Assembly: GCF_014651075.1 (NCBI RefSeq)
Contig: NZ_BMWE01000006.1
Coordinates: 186,001 to 250,000 of the forward strand
Reading direction: 5' to 3'
Length of the DNA stretch: 64,000 nt
Origin: Streptomyces djakartensis
GTDB taxonomy: Bacteria; Actinomycetota; Actinomycetes; Streptomycetales; Streptomycetaceae
Positions within the stretch are counted from its first letter, which is position 1. Each line of letters starts with the position of its first letter. Below are positions 16,170-25,672 of the stretch, piece by piece. Both the position numbers and the translations under genes were made by a program. Under the pieces are notes generated by a model. The model made no database searches. It saw only the letters and a program-made list of their open reading frames with translations, and had not been told where the DNA came from.

Positions 16170-17056
16170 CCGTCGACGTCTGCGAACTCGTCCGCATCCG
16201 CAGCCACCGCCCGGAGGCGATCGCCGAGGCGGCCGCCCGCCGCACCCGCCGGCCGCTGCTGAACCCGAACGGCCGCCTGATGATCGTCGCCGCCGACCAC
16301 CCGGCCCGCGGCGCGCTCAGTGCCGGCGGCCGCAGCATGGCCATGGCCAACCGCGCCGACCTCCTCGAACGCCTCTGCCTGGCCCTGTCCCGCCCGGGCG
16401 TGGACGGCGTCCTCGCCACCGCCGACATCCTCGACGACCTGCTGCTGCTCGGCGCCCTCGACGGCAAGGTCGTCCTGGGCTCGATGAACCGCGGCGGCCT
16501 CCAGGGCGCCGGCTTCGAACTGGACGACCGCTTCACCGGGCACCGCCCCGAGGACATCGAGCGCCTCGGCTTCGACGCGGGCAAACTGCTCCTGCGCATC
16601 GACTACGACGACCCGGGCTCCCTCACCACCATGGAGTCCACCGCCCGCGCCATCGACGCCATGGCAGCGCGCCGGCTCCCCGTCTTCGTCGAGCCGTTCA
16701 TCAGCCGCCGTGACGCACAGGGCCGGCTCCGCAACGACCTCTCCGCCGAGGCCGTCACCAAGTCCATCGCCATCGCCTCGGGCCTCGGCGGCACGTCCGC
16801 GTACACCTGGCTGAAGGTCCCGGTCACCGACAACCCCGACGACATGGCCGAGGTCATGGCGACCTCCACCCTGCCCGCCGTGCTCCTCGGCGGGGAGGTC
16901 GGGGGTTCCGCCGAGGAGCAGGCCGGGGCGTACGAGAAGTGGCGCGGCGCCCTTCACCTGCCCACCGTGCGCGGGCTGGTGGTCGGGCGTTCGCTGCTGT
17001 ACCCGGCGGACGGTGACGTGGCCGCCGCCGTGGACACCGCCGTAGGACTGCTGTGA
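16166..17056 (+). CDS. Cgl0159-like (beta/alpha)8-barrel aldolase-type protein of the iol operon
   Basis: A 296-residue TIM-barrel protein from a GTG that overlaps the iolC stop. Barrel strands include GRLMIVAADHPARGAL, VDGVLATADILDDLLLL, LLLRIDYDDPGS, LPVFVEPFIS and AVLLGGEV, similar to DeoC/LacD-type class I aldolases. It often sits between iolC and iolB in Streptomyces and may cleave 2-deoxy-5-keto-gluconate 6-phosphate, the step done by IolJ in Bacillus; that role is inferred from position. The K in TWLKVPVTDNP is a candidate Schiff-base lysine. Confidence 0.8.
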   Translation: MTVDVCELVRIRSHRPEAIAEAAARRTRRPLLNPNGRLMIVAADHPARGALSAGGRSMAMANRADLLERLCLALSRPGVDGVLATADILDDLLLLGALDGKVVLGSMNRGGLQGAGFELDDRFTGHRPEDIERLGFDAGKLLLRIDYDDPGSLTTMESTARAIDAMAARRLPVFVEPFISRRDAQGRLRNDLSAEAVTKSIAIASGLGGTSAYTWLKVPVTDNPDDMAEVMATSTLPAVLLGGEVGGSAEEQAGAYEKWRGALHLPTVRGLVVGRSLLYPADGDVAAAVDTAVGLL

Positions 17057-17066
17057 GGGCCGCCTC

Positions 17067-17284
17067 ATGACCAGTGTGCGCACCGAGGACCAGGAGTTCC
17101 ACCCCCAGATCGCCTCCGGCGCGGGAAGCCGCTTTGCTTTGGCAGGAGCGAAGTGCGAGCGACAACTCCCCGCCCGCTACGGCCCCGCGCCGGAGGTCCC
17201 CCACACGAGGAGCACGCGGCCTCGCCGGGTGAACGCTCGCCGTGGCCGTCGCGTACCCGTGACCACCCAGAGGGAGGGACACCG
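17067..17284 (+). pseudogene. iolB: Decayed remnant of iolB (5-deoxy-glucuronate isomerase)
   Basis: The 228-bp gap sits where iolB usually lies in Streptomyces iol operons. In one frame it encodes IASGAGSRFALAGA then KCERQLPARYGPAPEVP, which matches the central part of IolB as I remember it. In the +1 frame from about 17198 it encodes GPPHEEHAASPGERS, resembling the later PPHKHDEH metal-site segment. The two signatures abut, so an internal deletion with a frameshift has removed the sequence between them, and both ends are missing. Codons TTT, GCT, TTG, GCA and GGA in a row are unlike the neighbours. IolB itself is about 270-300 residues, so no functional enzyme can come from here. Confidence 0.72.
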
Positions 17285-19168
17285 ATGACCTCGACGACGA
17301 GGCTGACGGTCGCACAGGCGCTCGTGCGCTTCCTGTCGGCCCAGTACACCGAACGCGACGGCGTACGGCAGCGGCTCATCCAGGCCACCTGGGGCATCTT
17401 CGGCCACGGCAACGTCGCCGGCCTCGGCCAGGCGCTCCTGGAGCACACCGACGAGATGCCCTACCACCAGGGCCGCAACGAACAGGCCATGGTGCACGCG
17501 GCGGTCGGCTACGCCCGGCAGTCGGGCCGCCTGTCCACGCACGCGGTGACGACCTCCATCGGCCCGGGAGCCACCAACCTCGTCACCGGCGCCGCCCTCG
17601 CCACCATCAACCACCTGCCGGTGCTGCTCCTGCCCGGCGACGTCTTCGCCACCCGCCCCGCCGACCCGGTCCTGCAGCAGCTCGAAGTCCCGTACGCGGG
17701 CGACGTGTCGGTCAACGACTGCCTGCGCCCGGTGTCGAAGTACTTCGACCGGATCACCCGCCCCGAGGCCCTGATCCCCTCGGCGCTGAACGCGATGCGC
17801 GTGCTCACCGACCCCGTCGAGACCGGCGCCGTCACCCTCGCCCTGCCGCAGGACGTGCAGGCGGAGGCGTACGACTGGCCCGAGGAGCTCTTCGCCGAGC
17901 GCACCTGGACCGTGCGGCGCCCCGGCGCCGACCCGGAGGAACTCGCCGGCGCGGTGCACATGATCCGGGCTGCGAAGCGTCCCCTGGTCATCGCGGGCGG
18001 CGGCGTCCACCACAGCCGGGCCGAGGAGGCGCTCGCCGAGTTCGCCGAGACCACCGGCATCCCGGTCGCCTCCACCCAGGCCGGCAAGGGCTCCCTGCGC
18101 CACGACCACCCCCAGGACGTCGGCGGCGTCGGCCACACCGGCACGGCCACGGCGGACGAACTGGCCCGCACCGCCGACCTGGTGATCGGCGTCGGAACCC
18201 GCTACACCGACTTCACCACCGCCTCGGGCACCCTGTTCGGCAACCCGGACGTGCGGTTCCTCAACCTCAACATCGCCCCGTTCGACGGGCACAAGCTCGC
18301 CGGCCGGCCACTCGTCGCGGACGCCCGCAGCGGCCTGGAGGAACTGACCGAGAGGCTGCGGATGCACGGCCACCGGGTCGCGCCGTCGTACGCCACCGAG
18401 TACACCGAGGACAAGGAGCGCTGGGAGCAGCGCGTCGACGCCTGCTACGAGGTGGACGAACCGGACACCCGTCCCACCCAGCCGCAGGTCCTCGGCGTCC
18501 TGGACGCCCTCGTCGACGAGTCGGACATCATCATCAACGCGGCCGGCTCCCTCCCGGGCGACCTGCACAAACTCTGGCGGACCCGGTCCCGCGACCAGTA
18601 CCACCTGGAGTACGGCTACTCCTGCATGGGCTACGAGATCCCGGCCGCCATCGGCGTGAAGACGGCCGCCCCGGACCGGCCGGTGTGGGCGCTGGTCGGC
18701 GACGGCACGTACCTGATGATGCCCACCGAGATCGTGACGGCCGTCCAGGAAGGCGTCGCGATCAAGCTCCTGATCATCCAGAACCACGGCTACGCCTCCA
18801 TCGGCGGCCTGTCCGAGTCGGTGGGCGGCGAGCGGTTCGGCACCGCCTACCGCTACCGGTCCGAGGACGGCACCCACACCGGCCCGCCGCTGCCCGTGGA
18901 CCTCGCCGCCAACGCGGCCAGCCTCGGCATGCGGGTGCTGCGCGCGAAGACCGTACGGGACCTGCGCGAGGCCCTCGCCGAGGCCCGGGCCGCCGACACT
19001 CCCACATGTGTCTACGTGGAGACCCAAACGGCAGACACAGTGTCGGGCGCGCCTCCCGCGCAGGCCTGGTGGGATGTACCCGTGGCCGAGACCGCGACAC
19101 GGCCGTCCGCGGTCAAGGCACGTGAGCTGTACGAACGGCACGTCTCCACCCGACGCCGCCATCTGTGA
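17285..19168 (+). CDS. iolD: 3D-(3,5/4)-trihydroxycyclohexane-1,2-dione hydrolase IolD
   Basis: A 627-residue thiamine diphosphate enzyme that opens the ring of the inositol-derived dione. The N-terminal ThDP domain has GIFGHGNVAGLGQALLE and the catalytic-glutamate region MPYHQGRNEQAMVHAA. The C-terminal ThDP/Mg motif starts at LVGDGTYLMMPTEIVTA and runs to LLIIQNHGYASIGG. The length fits IolD. The ATG at 17285 follows GAGGGAGGGAC. It lies directly after the broken iolB, so its product, 5-deoxyglucuronate, would need an isomerase encoded elsewhere. Confidence 0.93.
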   Translation: MTSTTRLTVAQALVRFLSAQYTERDGVRQRLIQATWGIFGHGNVAGLGQALLEHTDEMPYHQGRNEQAMVHAAVGYARQSGRLSTHAVTTSIGPGATNLVTGAALATINHLPVLLLPGDVFATRPADPVLQQLEVPYAGDVSVNDCLRPVSKYFDRITRPEALIPSALNAMRVLTDPVETGAVTLALPQDVQAEAYDWPEELFAERTWTVRRPGADPEELAGAVHMIRAAKRPLVIAGGGVHHSRAEEALAEFAETTGIPVASTQAGKGSLRHDHPQDVGGVGHTGTATADELARTADLVIGVGTRYTDFTTASGTLFGNPDVRFLNLNIAPFDGHKLAGRPLVADARSGLEELTERLRMHGHRVAPSYATEYTEDKERWEQRVDACYEVDEPDTRPTQPQVLGVLDALVDESDIIINAAGSLPGDLHKLWRTRSRDQYHLEYGYSCMGYEIPAAIGVKTAAPDRPVWALVGDGTYLMMPTEIVTAVQEGVAIKLLIIQNHGYASIGGLSESVGGERFGTAYRYRSEDGTHTGPPLPVDLAANAASLGMRVLRAKTVRDLREALAEARAADTPTCVYVETQTADTVSGAPPAQAWWDVPVAETATRPSAVKARELYERHVSTRRRHL

Positions 19169-19182
19169 AGGAGTTCCCGGCC

Positions 19183-20685
<1,503 letters not shown>

Positions 20686-20690
20686 CCCAA

Positions 20691-20740
20691 GGGGCGCGGG
20701 GAACTGCGCGAACAACCACGATGTACCCGCGCCCGGCAAC
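20691..20740 (+). repeat. Streptomyces extragenic repeat (GGGGCGCGGGGAACTGCGCG family)
   Basis: Five bases after the mmsA stop lies GGGGCGCGGGGAACTGCGCG followed by AACAACCACGATGTACCCGC. This motif recurs downstream of many genes across Streptomyces genomes, as I recall. It contains complementary G/C runs and may work as a transcript-end structure. Only one copy is in the window. Confidence 0.55.
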
Positions 20741-20873
20741 GCAGAGGCCGAACCGAGCTCGATTCCGTACACCACCCGCAGTACGCCGAAACCCCGTGTA
20801 CACCCCTGGAAGGGCCCCCACTTCGGTCTCCGGTCGACAACTGTTCGACAGGTTCACCCCGTACCGTTGACGC

Positions 20874-23531
20874 ATGGATCTTCGACTGCCCGGACTGCAC
20901 GGGCTGCTGCGGCGGCCCCGGCGGCTCCTCGCCGCCGGGGCCGCCGTCGTCGTGCTCGCGGGCGCGGGGACGTGGACGGCCGTCGCCGGCGACGAGACCG
21001 CCCCGGTCCGCCGCACCGACCGGCTCCTCGGCACAGCGGACGGCGTGCGCGTCGACACCTCGTACTTCACCTCCGGCGGAGCCGGCCGCCGCCCCGCCGT
21101 CCTGCTCGGGCACGGCTTCGGCGGCAGCAAGAACGACGTACGGCAGCAGGCCGAGAACCTCGCCCGGGACGGCTACGCGGTCCTCACCTGGTCGGCCCGC
21201 AGCTTCGGCAGGTCGACCGGGAAGATCGGGCTGAACGACCCGAAGGGCGAGGTCGCCGACGTCTCGAAGCTCCTCGACTGGCTGGCGAAGCAGCCCCAGG
21301 TCGAGCTCGACAAGCCCGGCGACCCCCGCGTCGGCATGGCCGGCGGCTCCTACGGCGGCGCCATCGCCCTGCTCACGGCGGGACACGACCCCCGCGTCGA
21401 CGCCATCGCCCCGGCGATCACCTACTGGAACCTCGCCGACGCGCTGTTCCCGAACGGCGTGTTCAAGAAGCTGTGGGCCGGCATGTTCGTCAACTCCGGC
21501 GGCGGCTGCGAGAGGTTCGAGCCCGCGCTGTGCCGGATGTTCGAGCGGGTCGCCGAGTCGGGCACGCCCGACGCCGAGGCGCGCGAGCTGCTCCAGGAGC
21601 GTTCGCCGTCCGCGGTCGGCGAGAACATCAAGGTGCCGACCCTGCTGACGCAGGGCCAGTCCGACTCCCTGTTCCCGCTCGGCCAGGCCGACCAGGCCGC
21701 GAAGGCCATCCGCGCGACCGGCGCCCCCGTCGGCGTCGACTGGATCGCGGGCGGACACGACGGCGGCGACAGGGAGAGCGGCCGTGTCCAGGGGCGCGTG
21801 AAGTCCTGGTTCGACCGCTACCTGAAGCAGGACAAGGGCGTCGACACCGGACCCGCCTTCCGCGTCACCCGCACCCTCGGCACCGGCTCCGGCGACGGCG
21901 AACCCCGCCTGACCGGCGTCACCTCGGACCGCTACCCGGGCCTGGAGGGCAAGCGGCGCTCCGTCGCACTGGCCGGCCGCGAGCAGAGCTTCGACAACCC
22001 GCCCGGCGCCAGCCCGCCCGGCGTCTCCGCCCTGCCCGGCCTCGGCGGCGCCGGCGGCCTGAGTCAGCTCTCCACCCTCGGCGCCGGCGTCTCCTTCGAC
22101 TTCCCCGGCCAGTTCGCCGCGTTCGAGTCCGCGCCGCAGCGCGAGGACCTGCAGATCACCGGCTCGCCCACCGCCACCGTGCACGTGAGGTCCACCAGCG
22201 ACGACGCCGTGCTCTTCGCGAAGCTCTACGACGTCGGCCCCGGCGGCGGCACCCAGCAGGTGCTGCCCTCCCAGCTCGTCACCCCCATCCGTGTGGAGGG
22301 CGCCAAGTCCGGCAAGGACGTCCGCATCACCCTCCCGGCGATCGACCACGAGATCGAAGACGGCCACCGGCTGCGCCTGGTCCTCGCCTCCACGGACCTG
22401 GGCTACGCCTCCCCGACCGCCCCGGCGAAGTACACCGTCTCCCTCAAGGGCGACCTGTCGGTCCCCTCGGCCCTCGGCCAGCGGGACGACCAGGCCGGGC
22501 TGCCCGCCTGGGTGTGGTGGCTGCCGCTCGCCGGCGCGGGCATCGCCCTGGCGCTGGTCCTCACGGGCCGCCGCCGCACGGCCGCCCCCGCCCCGCCCGA
22601 CCCCGCGCTCGCCGAAGTCCCACTCCAGATCACCGACCTGACCAAGCGCTACGCCAAGGCGTCGGACCGGTACGCCGTCAAGGACCTCTCCTTCCGTGTG
22701 GACAAGGGCCAGGTCCTCGGCCTCCTCGGCCCCAACGGCGCGGGCAAGACCACCACCCTGCGCATGCTGATGGGCCTCATCAAGCCCGACGGCGGCGAGA
22801 TCCGCGTCTTCGGGCACGCCATCGGCCCCGGCGCCCCGGTCCTGTCCCGGGTCGGCGCCTTCGTGGAGGGCGCGGGCTTCCTGCCCCACCTGTCCGGCCG
22901 CGAGAACCTGGAGCTGTACTGGCGCGCCACCGGCCGCCCCGCCGAGGACGCGCACCTGGAGGAGGCCCTGGAGATCGCGGGCCTGGGCGACGCCCTCGCC
23001 CGCGCCGTGCGCACCTACTCCCAGGGCATGCGCCAGCGCCTCGCCATCGCCCAGGCCATGCTCGGCCTGCCGGACCTGCTCATCCTCGACGAACCGACCA
23101 ACGGCCTCGACCCGCCCCAGATCCGCGAGATGCGCGAGGTGATGATCCGCTACGCCGCCGCCGGCCGCACGGTGATCGTCTCCAGCCATCTCCTCGCGGA
23201 GGTCGAGCAGACCTGCACCCACCTGGTCGTCATGGACCACGGGCAGCTCGTCCAGGCTGGTCCGGTCGAGGACATCGTCGGCTCGGGCGACACGCTCCTC
23301 GTGGGTACGGCGACGCCCGTGGACGAGCCGGTGCTGGAGAAGGTCACGGCCCTGCCGGGCGTCGCCTCGGCCGTGCGCGCCGACGAGGGCCTGCTGGTCC
23401 GGCTCGACGCCGACGGCACCCCGCAGCGCCTGGTCGCCGACCTCGTACGACTGGACGTGGCGGTCACGTCCGTCGGCCCGCACCGCCGCCTGGAGGACGC
23501 CTTCCTCACCCTGATCGGAGCCGAAGCATGA
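20874..23531 (+). CDS. CocE/S15-type peptidase fused to an ABC transporter ATPase
   Basis: An 885-residue fusion. Residues 17-38 are a membrane anchor. Residues about 45-320 form an alpha/beta hydrolase of the X-Pro dipeptidyl-peptidase S15/CocE type, with nucleophile elbow AGGSYGGAIALL (Ser159). Residues about 340-540 are the jelly-roll part (ITGSPTATVHVRSTSDDAVLF). A second membrane helix (WVWWLPLAGAGIALALVLTG, about 545-565) leads to an ABC ATPase with Walker A LLGPNGAGKTTT (Lys625), signature YSQGMRQRLAIAQAM, Walker B LLILDEPTNGLDP and H-loop VIVSSHLLAE. The hydrolase is therefore probably extracytoplasmic and the ATPase cytoplasmic. Its stop overlaps the permease start (ATGA at 23528). 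No good ribosome site precedes the ATG. Confidence 0.88.
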   Translation: MDLRLPGLHGLLRRPRRLLAAGAAVVVLAGAGTWTAVAGDETAPVRRTDRLLGTADGVRVDTSYFTSGGAGRRPAVLLGHGFGGSKNDVRQQAENLARDGYAVLTWSARSFGRSTGKIGLNDPKGEVADVSKLLDWLAKQPQVELDKPGDPRVGMAGGSYGGAIALLTAGHDPRVDAIAPAITYWNLADALFPNGVFKKLWAGMFVNSGGGCERFEPALCRMFERVAESGTPDAEARELLQERSPSAVGENIKVPTLLTQGQSDSLFPLGQADQAAKAIRATGAPVGVDWIAGGHDGGDRESGRVQGRVKSWFDRYLKQDKGVDTGPAFRVTRTLGTGSGDGEPRLTGVTSDRYPGLEGKRRSVALAGREQSFDNPPGASPPGVSALPGLGGAGGLSQLSTLGAGVSFDFPGQFAAFESAPQREDLQITGSPTATVHVRSTSDDAVLFAKLYDVGPGGGTQQVLPSQLVTPIRVEGAKSGKDVRITLPAIDHEIEDGHRLRLVLASTDLGYASPTAPAKYTVSLKGDLSVPSALGQRDDQAGLPAWVWWLPLAGAGIALALVLTGRRRTAAPAPPDPALAEVPLQITDLTKRYAKASDRYAVKDLSFRVDKGQVLGLLGPNGAGKTTTLRMLMGLIKPDGGEIRVFGHAIGPGAPVLSRVGAFVEGAGFLPHLSGRENLELYWRATGRPAEDAHLEEALEIAGLGDALARAVRTYSQGMRQRLAIAQAMLGLPDLLILDEPTNGLDPPQIREMREVMIRYAAAGRTVIVSSHLLAEVEQTCTHLVVMDHGQLVQAGPVEDIVGSGDTLLVGTATPVDEPVLEKVTALPGVASAVRADEGLLVRLDADGTPQRLVADLVRLDVAVTSVGPHRRLEDAFLTLIGAEA

Positions 23532-23599
23532 GCACGCTCGCCGAGCCGCCCGCCGAGGTCGCCGACGGCTAGCGCGCGGGCCGTACCCTGCCGTTCCGC

Positions 23600-24394
23600 G
23601 TGGAGCTGGTCCGGCAGCTGAAGCGGCGCCGCACGATGGTCATGGGCGGCGTCCTGGCCGCCCTGCCGGTCATCCTGCTCATCGCCTTCCAGGTCGGCGG
23701 CGACCCGGGCGGCAACAACAACCGCGTCAACCTCATGGACACGGCGACCGCGTCCGGAGCCAACTTCGCCGCGGTCAACCTCTTCTCCGGCGCCGGTTTC
23801 CTGCTCGTCATCCCCGTCGCCCTGTTCTGCGGTGACACGGTCGCCTCGGAGGCGAGCTGGTCCTCCCTGCGCTACCTGCTCGCGGCCCCCGTGCCCCGGG
23901 CCCGGCTGCTTCAGTCCAAGCTCGCGGTGGGCCTCACGCTCAGCCTGGCCGCCATGGTCCTGCTGCCGGTCGTCGCCCTCGTCGTCGGCACGGCCGCCTA
24001 CGGCTGGGGCCCGCTCCAGCTGCCCACCGGCGGCACCCTGCCCACCGGCACGGCGGCCCAGCGCCTGCTGATCGTCGTCGCGTACATCATGGTGTCCCAA
24101 CTGGTCACCGCGGCACTGGCGTTCTGGCTGTCGACCCGCACCGACGCCCCGCTCGGCGCGGTCGGCGGCGCGGTGTTCCTCACCATCATCGGCAGCGTCC
24201 TCGACGAGGTGACGGCCCTCGGCGACTGGCGCCACTTTTTGCCCGCGCACTGGCAGTACGCCTGGCTCGGCGCCGTCCGGCCCCGGCTGGAGTGGGTGGA
24301 CATGATCCAGGGCACGTCGATTTCCGTAACGTACGCGCTGGTGCTGTTCGCCCTGGCCTTCCGCGGTTTCGCCCGCAAGGACGTCGTCTCGTAG
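23600..24394 (+). CDS. ABC-2 type permease (5' end carries an in-frame amber codon)
   Basis: The natural start appears to be the ATG at 23528, coupled to the ATPase stop. That frame reads MSTLAEPPAEVADG, then TAG (23570-23572), and continues in phase as RAGRTLPFRVELVRQLKRRR into the permease. Homologues, as I recall, have a Tyr-Arg-Ala-Gly-Arg segment here, so one TAC-to-TAG change would explain it. Translation could restart at GTG 23600, giving 264 residues that keep all the membrane helices (VMGGVLAALPVILLIAFQV, SGAGFLLVIPVALFCGDTV, LSLAAMVLLPVVALVVG, ALVLFALAFRGFARKD). There is no strong ribosome site before 23600, so the gene may be weak or dead. Confidence 0.75.
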   Translation: MELVRQLKRRRTMVMGGVLAALPVILLIAFQVGGDPGGNNNRVNLMDTATASGANFAAVNLFSGAGFLLVIPVALFCGDTVASEASWSSLRYLLAAPVPRARLLQSKLAVGLTLSLAAMVLLPVVALVVGTAAYGWGPLQLPTGGTLPTGTAAQRLLIVVAYIMVSQLVTAALAFWLSTRTDAPLGAVGGAVFLTIIGSVLDEVTALGDWRHFLPAHWQYAWLGAVRPRLEWVDMIQGTSISVTYALVLFALAFRGFARKDVVS

Positions 24395-24563
24395 GTCACC
24401 TCCACAGCACCCTGCGCGCCGCCCCGAGCCGCTTCCAGGTCACCGCCGTGGCCGCCTGCTTCGCCGACGCCCAGGCGGACCGCCGCCGGGACCGATCACG
24501 GCCGGGTTCCCCGCGCCGCGTGGTCCGGCTCGCCGTGCGGCGCGGGCCAACCGGGTGAATATG

Positions 24564-24592
24564 CGCAACCCATTTCTTCTGCGCCGGGTTGA
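24564..24592 (+). promoter_or_regulatory. Candidate sigma-BldN promoter of the long chaplin gene
   Basis: CGCAAC (24564-24569), a 17-bp spacer and GGTTGA (24587-24592) resemble the sigma-BldN consensus CGTAAC-N16-17-CGTTGA known for developmental genes including chaplins. It lies about 40 bp before the start codon. One mismatch in each box. Confidence 0.45.
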
Positions 24593-24631
24593 TGGGGCAG
24601 CCCCGATTCTTCAAGCAGGAGGACAACTGCA

Positions 24632-25366
24632 ATGCGACAAACCCTGAGCAAGGGAGCGTTCGCGGCGGCCGCCGCCACGGGGATTCTGTCCCTGTACGGC
24701 AGCCCCGCCCTCGCTGACTCCGAGGCGTCGGGAGTGACGAAGGACTCCGGTGGCACGCTGTCCGGGAACAGCGTGCAGGTGCCGATCGATGTGCCCATCA
24801 ACCTGTGCGGCAACACCGTCGAGGTGTTCGCGGCGCTCAGCGAGTCGTTCGGCAACGCCTGCCGGAACACCTCGCACAAGTCGAAGGGTTACGGCGCGGA
24901 GGCGTCCGCGGTCTCGAAGGGCGCCTACGGCATCGGGTCCGGGAACGTCGTGCAGGTGCCGATCGAGGTGCCGCTGAACGCGTGCGGCAACGGCGTCGAG
25001 GGCCTCGCGGTGGGCAACGAGGCGGCCAAGAACTCCTGCCACAACGGCTCGTACGGCGGCCACGACGGCGACGGCGGCTACGGCGAGGACGAGGACGACT
25101 CCTCGAAGCCGGGTGAGGACCGCAAGCCCCCGGCCAAGAACCCTCCCGCCCCGCACGACGGGAAGACGCCCGAAACCCCGCGTTCGCCCGGGGAGAAGGG
25201 CGAGACGCCGTCCTCCACTCCGCCCGGGGAGGAGCCCGGCAAGCAGCCCCCTCAGATGGCCGAAACGGGCAGTGAGACCGCGCTGGCCGCCTCGGCCGCC
25301 AGCGCCGCCCTGCTGGCCGGCGGGGTGCTGCTGTACCGCCGCGGCCGCACCACCTGGTCCCGGTAG
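24632..25366 (+). CDS. Long chaplin with two chaplin domains and a sortase-type anchor
   Basis: A 244-residue secreted surface protein. A signal peptide ends near ALADS (residue 30). Two chaplin domains follow: about 31-77 (GTLSGNSVQVPIDVPINLCG, Cys59 and Cys77) and 91-136 (GSGNVVQVPIEVPLNACGN, Cys118 and Cys136). Residues 140-205 are a Pro/Glu/Lys-rich wall-spanning stretch. The C-terminus is a cell-wall sorting signal: MAETG (209-213), a hydrophobic helix and RRGRTTWSR. Long chaplins (ChpA-C type) are anchored by sortase and help assemble the amyloid-like hydrophobic coat of aerial hyphae. The usual motif is LAXTG; here Leu is replaced by Met. AGGAGG precedes the ATG. Confidence 0.9.
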   Translation: MRQTLSKGAFAAAAATGILSLYGSPALADSEASGVTKDSGGTLSGNSVQVPIDVPINLCGNTVEVFAALSESFGNACRNTSHKSKGYGAEASAVSKGAYGIGSGNVVQVPIEVPLNACGNGVEGLAVGNEAAKNSCHNGSYGGHDGDGGYGEDEDDSSKPGEDRKPPAKNPPAPHDGKTPETPRSPGEKGETPSSTPPGEEPGKQPPQMAETGSETALAASAASAALLAGGVLLYRRGRTTWSR

Positions 25367-25377
25367 CCGTTCCCGGG

Positions 25378-25400
25378 TGCCGGACGCGACCCGTCCGGCA
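25378..25400 (+). terminator. Terminator hairpin after the long chaplin
   Basis: TGCCGGACG / CGTCCGGCA form a perfect 9-bp stem with a 5-nt loop, 11 bp after the stop. Confidence 0.65.
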
Positions 25401-25672
25401 TCCGCGCCCCGCCCCGGACCGGCGCCTGCCGCCACCCGAGGCAGTCCCAGCCGGTCCGGGGACCACACCGGCGCCGCCCCGGGCGCTCGCCCATCGCCCC
25501 GGTGCGGGCCCCCGGCCTCCCGGACAACCTCTTCCGCACCCCCCGTCGACCATGCTCCGGGGGGTGTCTGCCGTCCCGGCACCTCACCTCCCGAGCGCCG
25601 TTCCCGGCACCAGCGCGGGCCGCCGACGGCTCCGTCGCCGCCGGCGGCCCCTGGTCCACCGCGCGCCGACCG
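25401..25672. other. Spacer between convergent chaplin and flavoprotein genes
   Basis: Very GC-rich sequence with no gene I can support on either strand and no clear regulatory site. It lies downstream of genes on both sides. Confidence 0.4.
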
